Assembly (NCBI RefSeq): GCF_010729305.1
Contig: NZ_AP022574.1
Location: 2,294,001-2,358,000, forward strand
DNA: 64,000 nt
Direction: 5' to 3'
Source: Mycolicibacterium psychrotolerans
Lineage (GTDB): Bacteria; Actinomycetota; Actinomycetes; Mycobacteriales; Mycobacteriaceae
The position numbers and the translations under genes are program-made. The notes beneath the pieces were generated by a model. That model saw only the letters and a list, made by a program, of their open reading frames with translations, searched no databases and was not told the origin of the DNA. Shown here piece by piece: positions 36,906 to 44,412 of this stretch; within the stretch, counting starts at the first letter, position 1, and each line of letters starts with the position of its first letter.

Positions 36906-37360
36906 CAACTATTGCCGGCCTGCCCGCGCACGCGCTGCTCGTCCACGGCGTCGTCGTGCTGGCGCCGCTGACGGCGATACTGGCCATCCTGTGCGCCGTC
37001 TGGCCCGCAGCGCGAGCGCGGTTCGTCTGGCTGGTGGTGGCGCTGGCAGCGGTCAACCTGGTGCTGACGCCGCTGACCACCTCGGCCGGTGAGTGGCTGT
37101 ACAACCTGGAAAGTGAGCACCGGCCGATCCTGGAGAAGCACGAGGAGCTCGGCGAGACGATGATCTACTACTCCGTCGCACTGCTGGCGGTCGCCATCGC
37201 GATCGCGGTGCTGCACGTTCTCGCACATCGGACCGACAGAACCCGGACGGTGGCCACCGTCGTCGTTGCCGTGGCGGCGGTCCTGGTCGGCGTCTCGTCG
37301 ATCGTCGGTGTCGTCGGAATCGGCCATTCGGGCGCCGAAGCGAAGTGGGGCGCCGAGTAG
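36902..37360 (+). CDS. DUF2231 four-helix membrane protein
   Basis: A 152-residue membrane protein with four helices: LPAHALLVHGVVVLAPLTAIL, a second hydrophobic segment, YYSVALLAVAIAIAVLHVLA and a C-terminal helix. The HALLVH motif in helix 1 and the EKHEELGE loop are typical of DUF2231 proteins, often linked to quinone or heme redox. The ATG overlaps the stop of the FAH-family gene by four bases. A strong hairpin follows the stop. Confidence 0.82.
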   Translation: MTTIAGLPAHALLVHGVVVLAPLTAILAILCAVWPAARARFVWLVVALAAVNLVLTPLTTSAGEWLYNLESEHRPILEKHEELGETMIYYSVALLAVAIAIAVLHVLAHRTDRTRTVATVVVAVAAVLVGVSSIVGVVGIGHSGAEAKWGAE

Positions 37361-37384
37361 CCCCTGTGGGGGACGTCAGGTGAT

Positions 37385-37417
37385 CACTCGGGCCGCATCG
37401 ACGATGCGGCCCGAGTG
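37385..37417. terminator. Perfect 14-bp stem terminator
   Basis: CACTCGGGCCGCAT and ATGCGGCCCGAGTG form a perfect 14-bp stem with the loop CGACG. It lies between the convergent DUF2231 and YceI genes, eight bases before the YceI stop, and should end transcription from both sides. Confidence 0.85.
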
Positions 37418-37425
37418 CACGAGTC

Positions 37426-37980
37426 TCAGGCCTGCTTGAGCGCCTCGATCTCGAGGGTGATCGTCACCTTGTCGCCGACGACGGCGCCGCCTGTCTCGAG
37501 CGGCATGTCGATGTCGATCCCGAAGTCCTTGCGGTTGAGCACCACCGAGGCCTCGAAGCCGGCCACCTCGCCGTGGCCCATGCCGGGATTGACGCCGTTG
37601 AACTCCAGCGTCAGCGAGATCGGCTTGGTGACGCCCTTGAGGGTGAAGTCACCGTCGACGACGTAGTGGTCGCCGTCGGCCCGCACCGCCGTGGACGCGA
37701 AGGTCGCGACGGGGTGGTTCTCGACGTCGAAGAAGTCGGCGGCCCGCAGGTGCGCGTCGCGCTGCTCGTTGCGGGTGTTGACGGAGTCGACGGCGATCTC
37801 GGCGGTCACGGACGGGGTGCCGTCGTCGGCGACGGTGATCGCACCGCTGAAGGTGTCGAATTCGCCGCGGACCTTGCTCACCACGAGGTGGCGTACCGAG
37901 AAGCCCACCGACGAGTGGACGGGGTCGATGGCCCAGGTGCCGGTGGGCAGGGCGGTGGCAACGGAAACGGGGCTGGTCAT
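37426..37980 (-). CDS. YceI family protein
   Basis: A 184-residue lipocalin-like protein. TWAIDPVHSSVGFSVRHLVVS at the N-terminus, FFDVENHPVATF and DFTLKGVTKPISL define the YceI family, which binds polyisoprenoids or amphiphiles. There is no signal peptide, so it is cytoplasmic here. The start ATG at 37980 has GGAAGGAA upstream; longer reading of the frame is not supported. It lies downstream of an MFS gene on the same strand, 92 bp away. Confidence 0.92.
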   Translation of the reverse strand: MTSPVSVATALPTGTWAIDPVHSSVGFSVRHLVVSKVRGEFDTFSGAITVADDGTPSVTAEIAVDSVNTRNEQRDAHLRAADFFDVENHPVATFASTAVRADGDHYVVDGDFTLKGVTKPISLTLEFNGVNPGMGHGEVAGFEASVVLNRKDFGIDIDMPLETGGAVVGDKVTITLEIEALKQA

Positions 37981-38072
37981 GGGGGTTCCTTCCGAAAGCG
38001 CGTCGGCGGGTCCGACGGTCACGCCGACTTAAACGGACCGTAGTCCGAATTCATTCCCGCCCCGCCCGTAGC

Positions 38073-39275
38073 TCAGCGCGTGCCCATCGGGAACGCCGAT
38101 CGACGGGAGCCCACCGCGACCAGCAGCGCCGCAGCCGCCAGCGCGACCATGACCACCGGCAGTCCGAGGCCGGCAAAATGGGTGATCAACAGGCCACCGA
38201 AGAACCCGCCGCCGAAGATGGCCAGGTTGAACGCCACTCCGACCAGAGAGTTCGCCACATCGGCGTTGTCGCCGCTCGCGATCGCCGTGGCTGTCTGCAA
38301 CTGGGTGGCCGCTCCGCCGAAGGCCACGCCCCACAGCGCCAGGGCGAGGAGCACCGGCGTCAGATGGCTGTGGCCGACGCCGAACAGCACACCGGCCAGC
38401 ACGAAGGACGCGATGCTCGTGAACACCAGCACGCGGAGTGCGCGGTCGATCAGGGCGCCCGTGATCCATACCCCGGCTATGGCGCCGGCTCCGACGATCA
38501 TCAGAGCGGTCTGCGTCGAGAGCCCGACGTCGGCGAACCTCAGGTATGTCGCGATGTAGGTGTAAAAGGTGTTGTGCGCCAACATCCACGCGACGATCAC
38601 CAGCAGGATGGCGGCGACGCCGGGTATCGCGAAGACTTTGTTCACCGGGAGGCGGGAGGAGGCGCGTTGGCCGGGCGCATCGGGCACGACGGCCACCGTG
38701 AGCGCGAGCGTGACGATGGCCAAGATCGACAGCGCGACGAACGCATAACGCCATCCCAGGGTGGAACCCAGCCAGGATCCGAACGGTGTCCCGAGCGCGA
38801 GGCCGGCGGGGACGCCGATCGACGCCACCGCCAACGCGCGTCCGGCGTGCTGGGCGGGGCTGATGCGCCGGGCGTAGCCGGCGAGCAGGCCCCACAGCAG
38901 ACCGGAGCACGCACCCGCGAACACCCGCGCGCCGAGCGACAGCACGATGTCGGTGGAGGCCGCGGTGACCACATTGGCAGCCAGGATGCCGAGCAGACCC
39001 GTCAAGGCAACGGGTTTGCGGCGCAGCCCGCGCGTCATCGCCGTCAGCGGGATCGCGGCGATCACCGTGCCCATGGCCCAAGCGCTGACCAACTGTCCTG
39101 CCGTGGCCTCGGAGACGGTCATCCCGGCGGCGATCTGCGGCAGCAACCCTGCCGGCATGGTCTCCGATGCGATGAGCACGAACCCCATCAACGCCATGAT
39201 CAGCAGCGCGGCATACGGCAGCCGAGCGCCGGCGGCGTCCGATGAAGCGTGACGCATTGTTGTCGGAATACTCAC
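38073..39275 (-). CDS. MFS transporter (DHA1-type drug/sugar efflux)
   Basis: A 400-residue, 12-helix permease resembling the arabinose-efflux/drug:proton antiporter group (PYAALLIMALMGFVLIASETMPAGLLPQIA at the N-terminus; GYARRISP loop). The GTG at 39275 is preceded by GGAGC at short spacing and gives MSIPTTMRHA; the ATG six codons later is possible. It faces the TetR gene across 216 bp containing an inverted repeat at 39402-39420. A similar type of permease is at 52293. Confidence 0.85.
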   Translation of the reverse strand: MSIPTTMRHASSDAAGARLPYAALLIMALMGFVLIASETMPAGLLPQIAAGMTVSEATAGQLVSAWAMGTVIAAIPLTAMTRGLRRKPVALTGLLGILAANVVTAASTDIVLSLGARVFAGACSGLLWGLLAGYARRISPAQHAGRALAVASIGVPAGLALGTPFGSWLGSTLGWRYAFVALSILAIVTLALTVAVVPDAPGQRASSRLPVNKVFAIPGVAAILLVIVAWMLAHNTFYTYIATYLRFADVGLSTQTALMIVGAGAIAGVWITGALIDRALRVLVFTSIASFVLAGVLFGVGHSHLTPVLLALALWGVAFGGAATQLQTATAIASGDNADVANSLVGVAFNLAIFGGGFFGGLLITHFAGLGLPVVMVALAAAALLVAVGSRRSAFPMGTR

Positions 39276-39401
39276 GGTGCTCCAGATTCGAGATCGAGCG
39301 TCCGGCTGAGCGGGCGCGATGATGGACGGTGGCGTTGCCGTCACCTGGTCGGTGAACTCAGTCAAGCCGCCATCGTCGGCGCGCGGGAGTTCGCGTTGAT
39401 A

Positions 39402-39420
39402 GGTGTACCGCTGGTGCACC
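39402..39420. promoter_or_regulatory. Inverted repeat between MFS and TetR genes
   Basis: GGTGTACC-GCT-GGTGCACC is an 8-3-8 inverted repeat with one mismatch, whose halves are also near-palindromes. It lies in the divergent intergenic region of the MFS (minus) and TetR (plus) genes. It differs from the GTTRAC boxes downstream of the TetR gene, so another regulator may bind it. Function inferred. Confidence 0.4.
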
Positions 39421-39491
39421 CCAGAGCGACTGAAGCGCCGGCGCACTGATGTGACCCCGACCGGCTTCCCATCGATGTAAGACTTGTCAAC

Positions 39492-40118
39492 ATGGCGGCC
39501 ACGTCGTACCACCACGGCAACCTCCGGCAGACGCTGCTCGACCACGGCGTCGCGCTGGCGCGCGCCGGTGGCCCCGATGCCGTGGTGCTGCGCGACGTGC
39601 AGCGCCTGGCCGGTGTCAGCAACTCGGCGGCCTACCGGCACTACGCCGACCGCCGGGCCCTGCTGGGGGCGGTGCAGATCCACGCGATGACGCAGCTGGG
39701 GGAGGCCATGCGCGACGCGGTGGCGGCGGTGCCCAACCGTGGGCCGCGCGACCGCCGGGCGCTGGCGCGGCTCAGCGCGACGGGCCGCGCCTACGTCGAT
39801 TTCGCGCTCGCCGAGCCGGGGCTCTTCCGCACCGCCTTCGCCAAGGACGGACCCGACCGCGCCGACGAGAGCGTCGAGCCGTCGCGTCATCCGTTCCGGA
39901 TTCTGTCGGGCTGCGTCGACGACCTCGTCGAGGTCGGAGTGCTGGCCGCGGACCGTCGTCCCGGCTTCGACGAGGCGGCCTGGGCGGCGGTGCACGGTGC
40001 GGCCACGCTCTTCCTCGACGGTCCGCTGAACCATGCAACCGCCGAGGAGCGGCGGTTGATCACCGAGCGGCTCCTCGCCGTCGTCGAAGACGGGGTGCGG
40101 TCGACGCGTTCTCGCTGA
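39492..40118 (+). CDS. TetR family repressor
   Basis: A 208-residue regulator. The N-terminal YHHGNLRQTLLDHGVALA and LAGVSNSAAYRHYADRRALL form the helix-turn-helix of the subgroup with a WHG-like ligand domain. The ATG is at 39492. The downstream MFS gene is preceded by two GTTRAC-N3-GTYAAC palindromes that begin seven bases after this stop, so autologous control of the exporter-SDR operon is likely. The ligand is unknown. Confidence 0.9.
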   Translation: MAATSYHHGNLRQTLLDHGVALARAGGPDAVVLRDVQRLAGVSNSAAYRHYADRRALLGAVQIHAMTQLGEAMRDAVAAVPNRGPRDRRALARLSATGRAYVDFALAEPGLFRTAFAKDGPDRADESVEPSRHPFRILSGCVDDLVEVGVLAADRRPGFDEAAWAAVHGAATLFLDGPLNHATAEERRLITERLLAVVEDGVRSTRSR

Positions 40119-40124
40119 CTCTAT

Positions 40125-40176
40125 GTTGACAGCGTTAACTTGACCTGCCATGCTCGCGGGTGTTAACAGTGTCAAC
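40125..40176. promoter_or_regulatory. Tandem TetR operators
   Basis: Two boxes, GTTGAC-AGC-GTTAAC (40125-40139) and GTTAAC-AGT-GTCAAC (40162-40176), are each near-perfect 6-3-6 palindromes. Their outer arms extend to ATGTTGAC/GTCAACAT, making one larger inverted repeat. Centre spacing is 37 bp. They sit between the TetR stop and the MFS start at 40193, where a TetR repressor would act. Confidence 0.7.
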
Positions 40177-40192
40177 ATCTGAGGTAGTTGCC

Positions 40193-41746
40193 ATGTCGCT
40201 CACCGCGTCCCCGCTCAATCACCGCGTGGCATCGACGTCGAAACCGCTTGCCGCGCTTGTCGTCACGCTGGTGGCCGCACTGGCGATCAACGTGGAGACG
40301 ACGATCGTCAACGTCGCTCTGCCCACCCTGAATGCCGAACTGGGCGCGTCGACCCGCGGGCTGCAGTGGATCGTCGACTCCTACAACCTGGCGTTCGCCG
40401 CGCTCGTCCTCGCGGGCGGCACCGTCGGCGACAAGTTCGGCCGGCGGCGCACGCTCATCGCGGGCCTGGTGCTGTTCGCCGCGGGCAGCGTCGGTGCGGC
40501 GCTGTGCACGACGACCGATGAGCTGATCCTGATGCGGGTGGTGATGGGTGTGGCGTCGGCGCTGATCTATCCGACCACGCTGGCGATCATCACCGACACG
40601 TTCCGCGACCCGCGTCGGCGCGCCGCGGCGATCGGGGCGTGGGGGGCGGTGACGGGACTGGGCGTCGCGATCGGCCCGATCCTCGGCGGAGCGCTGCTCG
40701 AAAAGTTCTGGTGGGGAAGCCTTTTCCTGGCGTTGGCACCCATCGCGTTGCTGGCAGCACTCGCCGCTCCGTGGGCGATCCGGGCCGCGGCGCCGGCGGA
40801 CCGCACCCGAGTGGACCTCGGCGGGGTGGCCGTGTCGGTGATCCTGCTCGGCGCCCTGGTGTACACGATCATCGAGGCACCCACCCGCGGATGGGGCAGT
40901 GCCGCGACGCTCGGCGGCTTCACGGTTGCGCTCTGTGCCGCACTGATCTTCATCTGGTGGGAACGCAGCAGGCCAAATCCGCTGATCGACGTGTCGCTGT
41001 TCGCCAACCTCAGATTCAGCGCCGCCAGCGGCGCGGTCACCGTCGCGTTCTTCGCGCTGTTCGGGTTCATCTTCCTGATCACCCAGTTCATGCAGTTGCT
41101 CCAAGGCTTCAGCCCCCTGGGTACCGGCGTGCGCATCCTGCCGGTCGCCCTGTCGATCGCGATCGGCTCGGTGCTCGGCACCCGATTGGCGGTCACCCGA
41201 ATCGGTACGAAATCAATTGTCACAGTAGGGCTTTTGATGATGGCTGCGTCGTTCGCCTGGATCTCGGTGATCGACCTCGGCGTCTCCTACCTCGAGATGG
41301 CGGCGCAGATGGTGCTGCTGGGCGGAGGACTGGGCCTGACCACCGCGCCGGCGACCGACTCGATCATGGGAGTGGTGCGGCCCGAGCAGGCGGGCGCGGG
41401 CTCGGCCGTCAACGACGCCACCCGCCAGGTCGGCGGAACGCTCGGGGTCGCCGTCATCGGCAGCATCTTCGCGACCCTCTACGGCAACGGCCTCGGCGAC
41501 AACCCGGCCGTCGCCGCGCTACCCACCGCCCTGCGCGACCTGGTGGGCGAAGGCCTGGCCCAGGGGCTCGGTGTGGCGGCGCAGGCGCCCGAACCGGTGG
41601 CGACGGCTCTGCGCACCGGGGTGGCCGACGCGTTCCTGTCCGGGCTGCAGGCGGGGTGCCTGACGGCGACCGCAGTGTGTGTCGCGGGCGCGGTGTTCGT
41701 CGCCGTGTTCTTGCCCGCCCACCCACGCACGGCGGTCCCGGCATGA
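40193..41746 (+). CDS. EmrB/QacA-type MFS drug exporter (DHA2, 14 helices)
   Basis: A 517-residue permease. LVAALAINVETTIVNVALPTL is the N-terminal DHA2 motif and GGTVGDKFGRRRTL the loop-2 motif; LAPIALLAALAAPWAI and the later GAGSAVNDATRQVGGTLGVAV are typical of 14-helix proton-driven multidrug exporters. The ATG at 40193 follows GAGGTAG; earlier GTG codons fall inside the operator. It is coupled to the SDR gene by an ATGA overlap and is probably repressed by the adjacent TetR protein. Confidence 0.92.
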   Translation: MSLTASPLNHRVASTSKPLAALVVTLVAALAINVETTIVNVALPTLNAELGASTRGLQWIVDSYNLAFAALVLAGGTVGDKFGRRRTLIAGLVLFAAGSVGAALCTTTDELILMRVVMGVASALIYPTTLAIITDTFRDPRRRAAAIGAWGAVTGLGVAIGPILGGALLEKFWWGSLFLALAPIALLAALAAPWAIRAAAPADRTRVDLGGVAVSVILLGALVYTIIEAPTRGWGSAATLGGFTVALCAALIFIWWERSRPNPLIDVSLFANLRFSAASGAVTVAFFALFGFIFLITQFMQLLQGFSPLGTGVRILPVALSIAIGSVLGTRLAVTRIGTKSIVTVGLLMMAASFAWISVIDLGVSYLEMAAQMVLLGGGLGLTTAPATDSIMGVVRPEQAGAGSAVNDATRQVGGTLGVAVIGSIFATLYGNGLGDNPAVAALPTALRDLVGEGLAQGLGVAAQAPEPVATALRTGVADAFLSGLQAGCLTATAVCVAGAVFVAVFLPAHPRTAVPA

Positions 41747-42531
41747 CGATCGCCGACCGGTACGGGCCGTGGGCCCTGGTCACGGGTGCCAGCGACGGGA
41801 TCGGCCAGGCCACAGCGCACCATCTCGCCGCCGCCGGGGTACACCTCGTTCTGGTGGCGCGCCGGGAATCCGCCCTGCATGCCCTCGCCGGGGATCTCGA
41901 GCGCAGCCATCAGATCCAGACTCGGGTGGTGGCCGTCGACCTGTCCCGTCCTACGGCGGCCGCTGAGGTGGCCGACGCCTGCGCCGGCGTGGACGTCGGG
42001 CTGGTCGTGCTCGCCGCGGGCTTCGGCGCGGCCGGCTCGTTCTTGGAGTCTCCGCTGGCCACCGCGTTGGAGATGATCAGCGTCAACGTCAGCGCGGTCA
42101 CCGCACTCGCTCATGTGATGGGCGCACGGTTGGTCGCGCGCGGCCGCGGCGGCATCGTGGTGTTCGGCTCGATCCTCGGGTGGCAGGGGGTGCCCGGACA
42201 GGCCACCTACGCGGCCACCAAGGCGTACGTACAGGCGCTGGCCGAGGGACTGCACAGCGAACTCGCCGACCGCGGCGTCGACGTCGTGTCCGTCGCGCCC
42301 GGCCCGGTGCACACCGGCTTCGGGGCGCGCGCCGGCATGACGATGCGTTCGGCCACCGCGCCCGACGTGGTGGCCGCGGGCGCGCTCAGGAAACTCGGTC
42401 GCGGCGTGACCGTGGTGCCCGGCGTGCAGGGCCGGTTGCTGACGCTCGCGCTGGCGCCGCTGCCCCGCCGGTTCCGCACCGCGATCCTGGGCCGCGTGGT
42501 CGCCGGCATGGCGGACACCGCCTCGCCGTGA
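41743..42531 (+). CDS. Short-chain dehydrogenase/reductase
   Basis: A 262-residue SDR. The NADP-binding motif TGASDGIGQA and Arg in VARRESAL suggest NADP preference; the catalytic Ser lies in VFGSILGW and the Tyr-Lys pair in ATYAATKAYV. The C-terminus (APLPRRFRTAILGRVV) is like mycobacterial ketoacyl or sterol-type reductases. It overlaps the MFS gene by four bases, so the pair may reduce and export the same toxic compound; that is inference. Confidence 0.9.
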   Translation: MTIADRYGPWALVTGASDGIGQATAHHLAAAGVHLVLVARRESALHALAGDLERSHQIQTRVVAVDLSRPTAAAEVADACAGVDVGLVVLAAGFGAAGSFLESPLATALEMISVNVSAVTALAHVMGARLVARGRGGIVVFGSILGWQGVPGQATYAATKAYVQALAEGLHSELADRGVDVVSVAPGPVHTGFGARAGMTMRSATAPDVVAAGALRKLGRGVTVVPGVQGRLLTLALAPLPRRFRTAILGRVVAGMADTASP

Positions 42532-42587
42532 CGCAGAGGCGCGTGGCACTAGGCGTCCAGTAAATGAGACGTTTAGTATCTGTAACC

Positions 42588-42615
42588 ACGCGCAACCCCT
42601 AACCGGGGTGCGCGT
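42588..42615. promoter_or_regulatory. Stem-loop in the fdxC leader region
   Basis: ACGCGCA(A)CCCC and GGGGTGCGCGT pair as an 11-bp stem with one bulged A around a TAACC loop. It lies 133 bp before the ferredoxin start and 57 bp after the SDR stop. It could be the terminator of the SDR operon or a leader structure; GTTTAGTATCTGTAACC just upstream resembles a promoter, so both readings are open. Confidence 0.45.
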
Positions 42616-42747
42616 ACGAGTTAGGGCACACTGACACGCGCGTCCAAGAACCGGCAGGGATACTTGCCACAACCGGTCGCGCCCACCAGTGCGCCTGCCG
42701 GGACAGCCCCACCGGACAGGTAGTTCGAGAGGACTTAGGAGAAGTTC

Positions 42748-43071
42748 GTGACGTACACGATTGCCGAGCCCTGCGTCGACGTCAAAGACAAGGCATGTAT
42801 CGAGGAGTGCCCCGTCGACTGCATCTACGAGGGCGCACGCATGCTGTACATCCACCCGGACGAGTGCGTCGACTGCGGCGCCTGCGAGCCGGTGTGCCCT
42901 GTCGAGGCCATCTACTACGAAGACGATGTGCCGGACCAGTGGAGCAGCTACACCCAGATCAACGCGGATTTCTTCAGCGAACTCGGATCGCCCGGCGGCG
43001 CGTCGAAGGTCGGGCAGACCGACAACGACCCGCAGGTGATCAAGGACCTGCCTCCGCAGGGTGAGGACTGA
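42748..43071 (+). CDS. fdxC: 7Fe ferredoxin FdxC
   Basis: A 107-residue ferredoxin with one [3Fe-4S] and one [4Fe-4S] cluster. CVDVKDKACIEECPVDC provides the first set and CVDCGACEPVCPVEAIYYEDD the second; the 7Fe type keeps a long C-terminal tail. It carries electrons at low potential in the cytoplasm and corresponds to M. tuberculosis Rv1177. GTG at 42748 follows TTAGGAGAA. dapC follows on the same strand, as in M. tuberculosis. Confidence 0.94.
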   Translation: MTYTIAEPCVDVKDKACIEECPVDCIYEGARMLYIHPDECVDCGACEPVCPVEAIYYEDDVPDQWSSYTQINADFFSELGSPGGASKVGQTDNDPQVIKDLPPQGED

Positions 43072-43127
43072 GCGCGACGGCACGGCCTGAGTGGGCGCGC
43101 CGGCAACGGAGGTCAGCGGCGCTGCCG

Positions 43128-44198
43128 GTGTTCCCCTGGGACACCCTGGCCGACGTCACGACGGCTGCCCGAGCCCATCCCGACGGCCTCGTCGACCTGT
43201 CGGTCGGAACTCCGGTCGACCCGGTGGCGCCGGTGATCCGCGAGGCACTGGCCGCAGCCAGCGCCGCGCCCGGCTATCCCACGACCGCGGGCACGTCCGC
43301 GCTGCGCGAGGCCGCGGTCGCGGCGCTGGCCCGCCGGTACGGCGTCACCGGCCTCGCGCCCGGTGCAGTGCTTCCGGCGATCGGCACCAAGGAGCTGATC
43401 GCCTGGCTGCCGACGCTGCTCGGACTCGGCGCGGCGGACACGGTCGTCGTGCCCGAGCTGGCCTATCCCACCTACGAGGTGGGTGCGCTGCTCGCCGGCG
43501 CCGCCGTGGTCCGCGCCGATTCGCTGACCCAGCTCGGCCCGAGCGCGCCGGCGCTTCTGTACCTGAACTCGCCGAGCAACCCGACCGGCAAGGTCCTCGG
43601 TGTCGAGCACCTGCGCAAGGTGGTCGGCTGGGCCCGTGAGCGCGGCGTGCTCGTCGCCTCCGACGAGTGCTACCTGGGACTGGGCTGGGACACCGCGCCC
43701 CTGTCAGTGCTCCATCCCGACGTCTGCGACGGTGACCACACCGGGCTGCTGGCTCTGCACTCGCTGTCGAAGACGTCGTCGCTGGCCGGCTACCGGGCCG
43801 GGTTCGTCGCCGGGGACGCGGCGGTGGTCGCCGAGCTGCTGGCGGTGCGCAAGCACGCCGGCATGATGATGCCCACCCCGGTGCAGGCGGCGATGGTGGC
43901 CGCCCTGGACGACGACGAGCACGAGCGTGAGCAGCGCGCACGCTATGCGCGGCGCCGCGAGCAGCTGTTGCCGGCGCTGCGCGCGGCCGGCTTCACCGTC
44001 GACCATTCCGAGGCCGGGCTGTATCTGTGGGCCACCCGCGGCGAGCCCTGCCGGGACACCCTGGCCTGGCTCGGCGAGCGCGGAATCCTCGTCGCACCGG
44101 GGGAGTTCTACGGTCCCCGCGGTCAGCGGCACGTCCGGGTCGCGTTGACCGCGACCGACGAGCGCATCGCCGCCGCGGCCGCACGCCTGACCCCGTAG
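43128..44198 (+). CDS. dapC: N-succinyldiaminopimelate aminotransferase DapC
   Basis: A 356-residue fold-type I PLP aminotransferase. SPSNPTGKVLGVEHLRKVV, SDECYLGLGW and HSLSKTSSLAGYRAGF (Schiff-base Lys in SLSKTSS) mark the PLP site. It transaminates N-succinyl-2-amino-6-ketopimelate in lysine/diaminopimelate synthesis; dapD and dapE are 10-16 kb downstream. GTG at 43128 is used, but the preceding in-frame residues SAALPV match the start of the M. tuberculosis protein (MSASLPV), and GGAGG at 43108 would favour a start near 43122 (CTG). Confidence 0.92.
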   Translation: MFPWDTLADVTTAARAHPDGLVDLSVGTPVDPVAPVIREALAAASAAPGYPTTAGTSALREAAVAALARRYGVTGLAPGAVLPAIGTKELIAWLPTLLGLGAADTVVVPELAYPTYEVGALLAGAAVVRADSLTQLGPSAPALLYLNSPSNPTGKVLGVEHLRKVVGWARERGVLVASDECYLGLGWDTAPLSVLHPDVCDGDHTGLLALHSLSKTSSLAGYRAGFVAGDAAVVAELLAVRKHAGMMMPTPVQAAMVAALDDDEHEREQRARYARRREQLLPALRAAGFTVDHSEAGLYLWATRGEPCRDTLAWLGERGILVAPGEFYGPRGQRHVRVALTATDERIAAAAARLTP

Positions 44199-44224
44199 CG
44201 CCCCGTCCCCGTCTCCCTCTCCCC

Positions 44225-44403
44225 TTTTCGCCCAAACCAAGTTTGGGCGGGAATGTGCGAGTGGTTCGCACCATTTCGTCGATGTCGAGGCGCGCCCGAT
44301 CGCGGGAGCACAGGTGCCGTGGCCCCGCCGCCCGTCGTCGAGATCGACGAAAAGGTCTCGATGACCCGCACTTTGGCGCCCAAACGTTGGTTTGGGCGAA
44401 AGA
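44225..44403. repeat. 179-bp inverted-repeat element with internal palindromes
   Basis: Two arms of about 66-69 bases (44225-44290 and 44335-44403) are imperfect inverted copies. Each begins with TTCGCCCAAACCAA and contains a small palindrome, CGCCCAAAC-CAA-GTTTGGGCG on the left and CGCCCAAAC-GTTG-GTTTGGGCG on the right. The arms also share a GTGCGRGT and a TTTCGTCGATSTCGA block. It lies between the convergent dapC and pruC genes. It could be a non-autonomous mobile element (MITE-like) or an elaborate double terminator. No gene lies inside. Confidence 0.75.
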
Positions 44404-44412
44404 AGACGGGGG

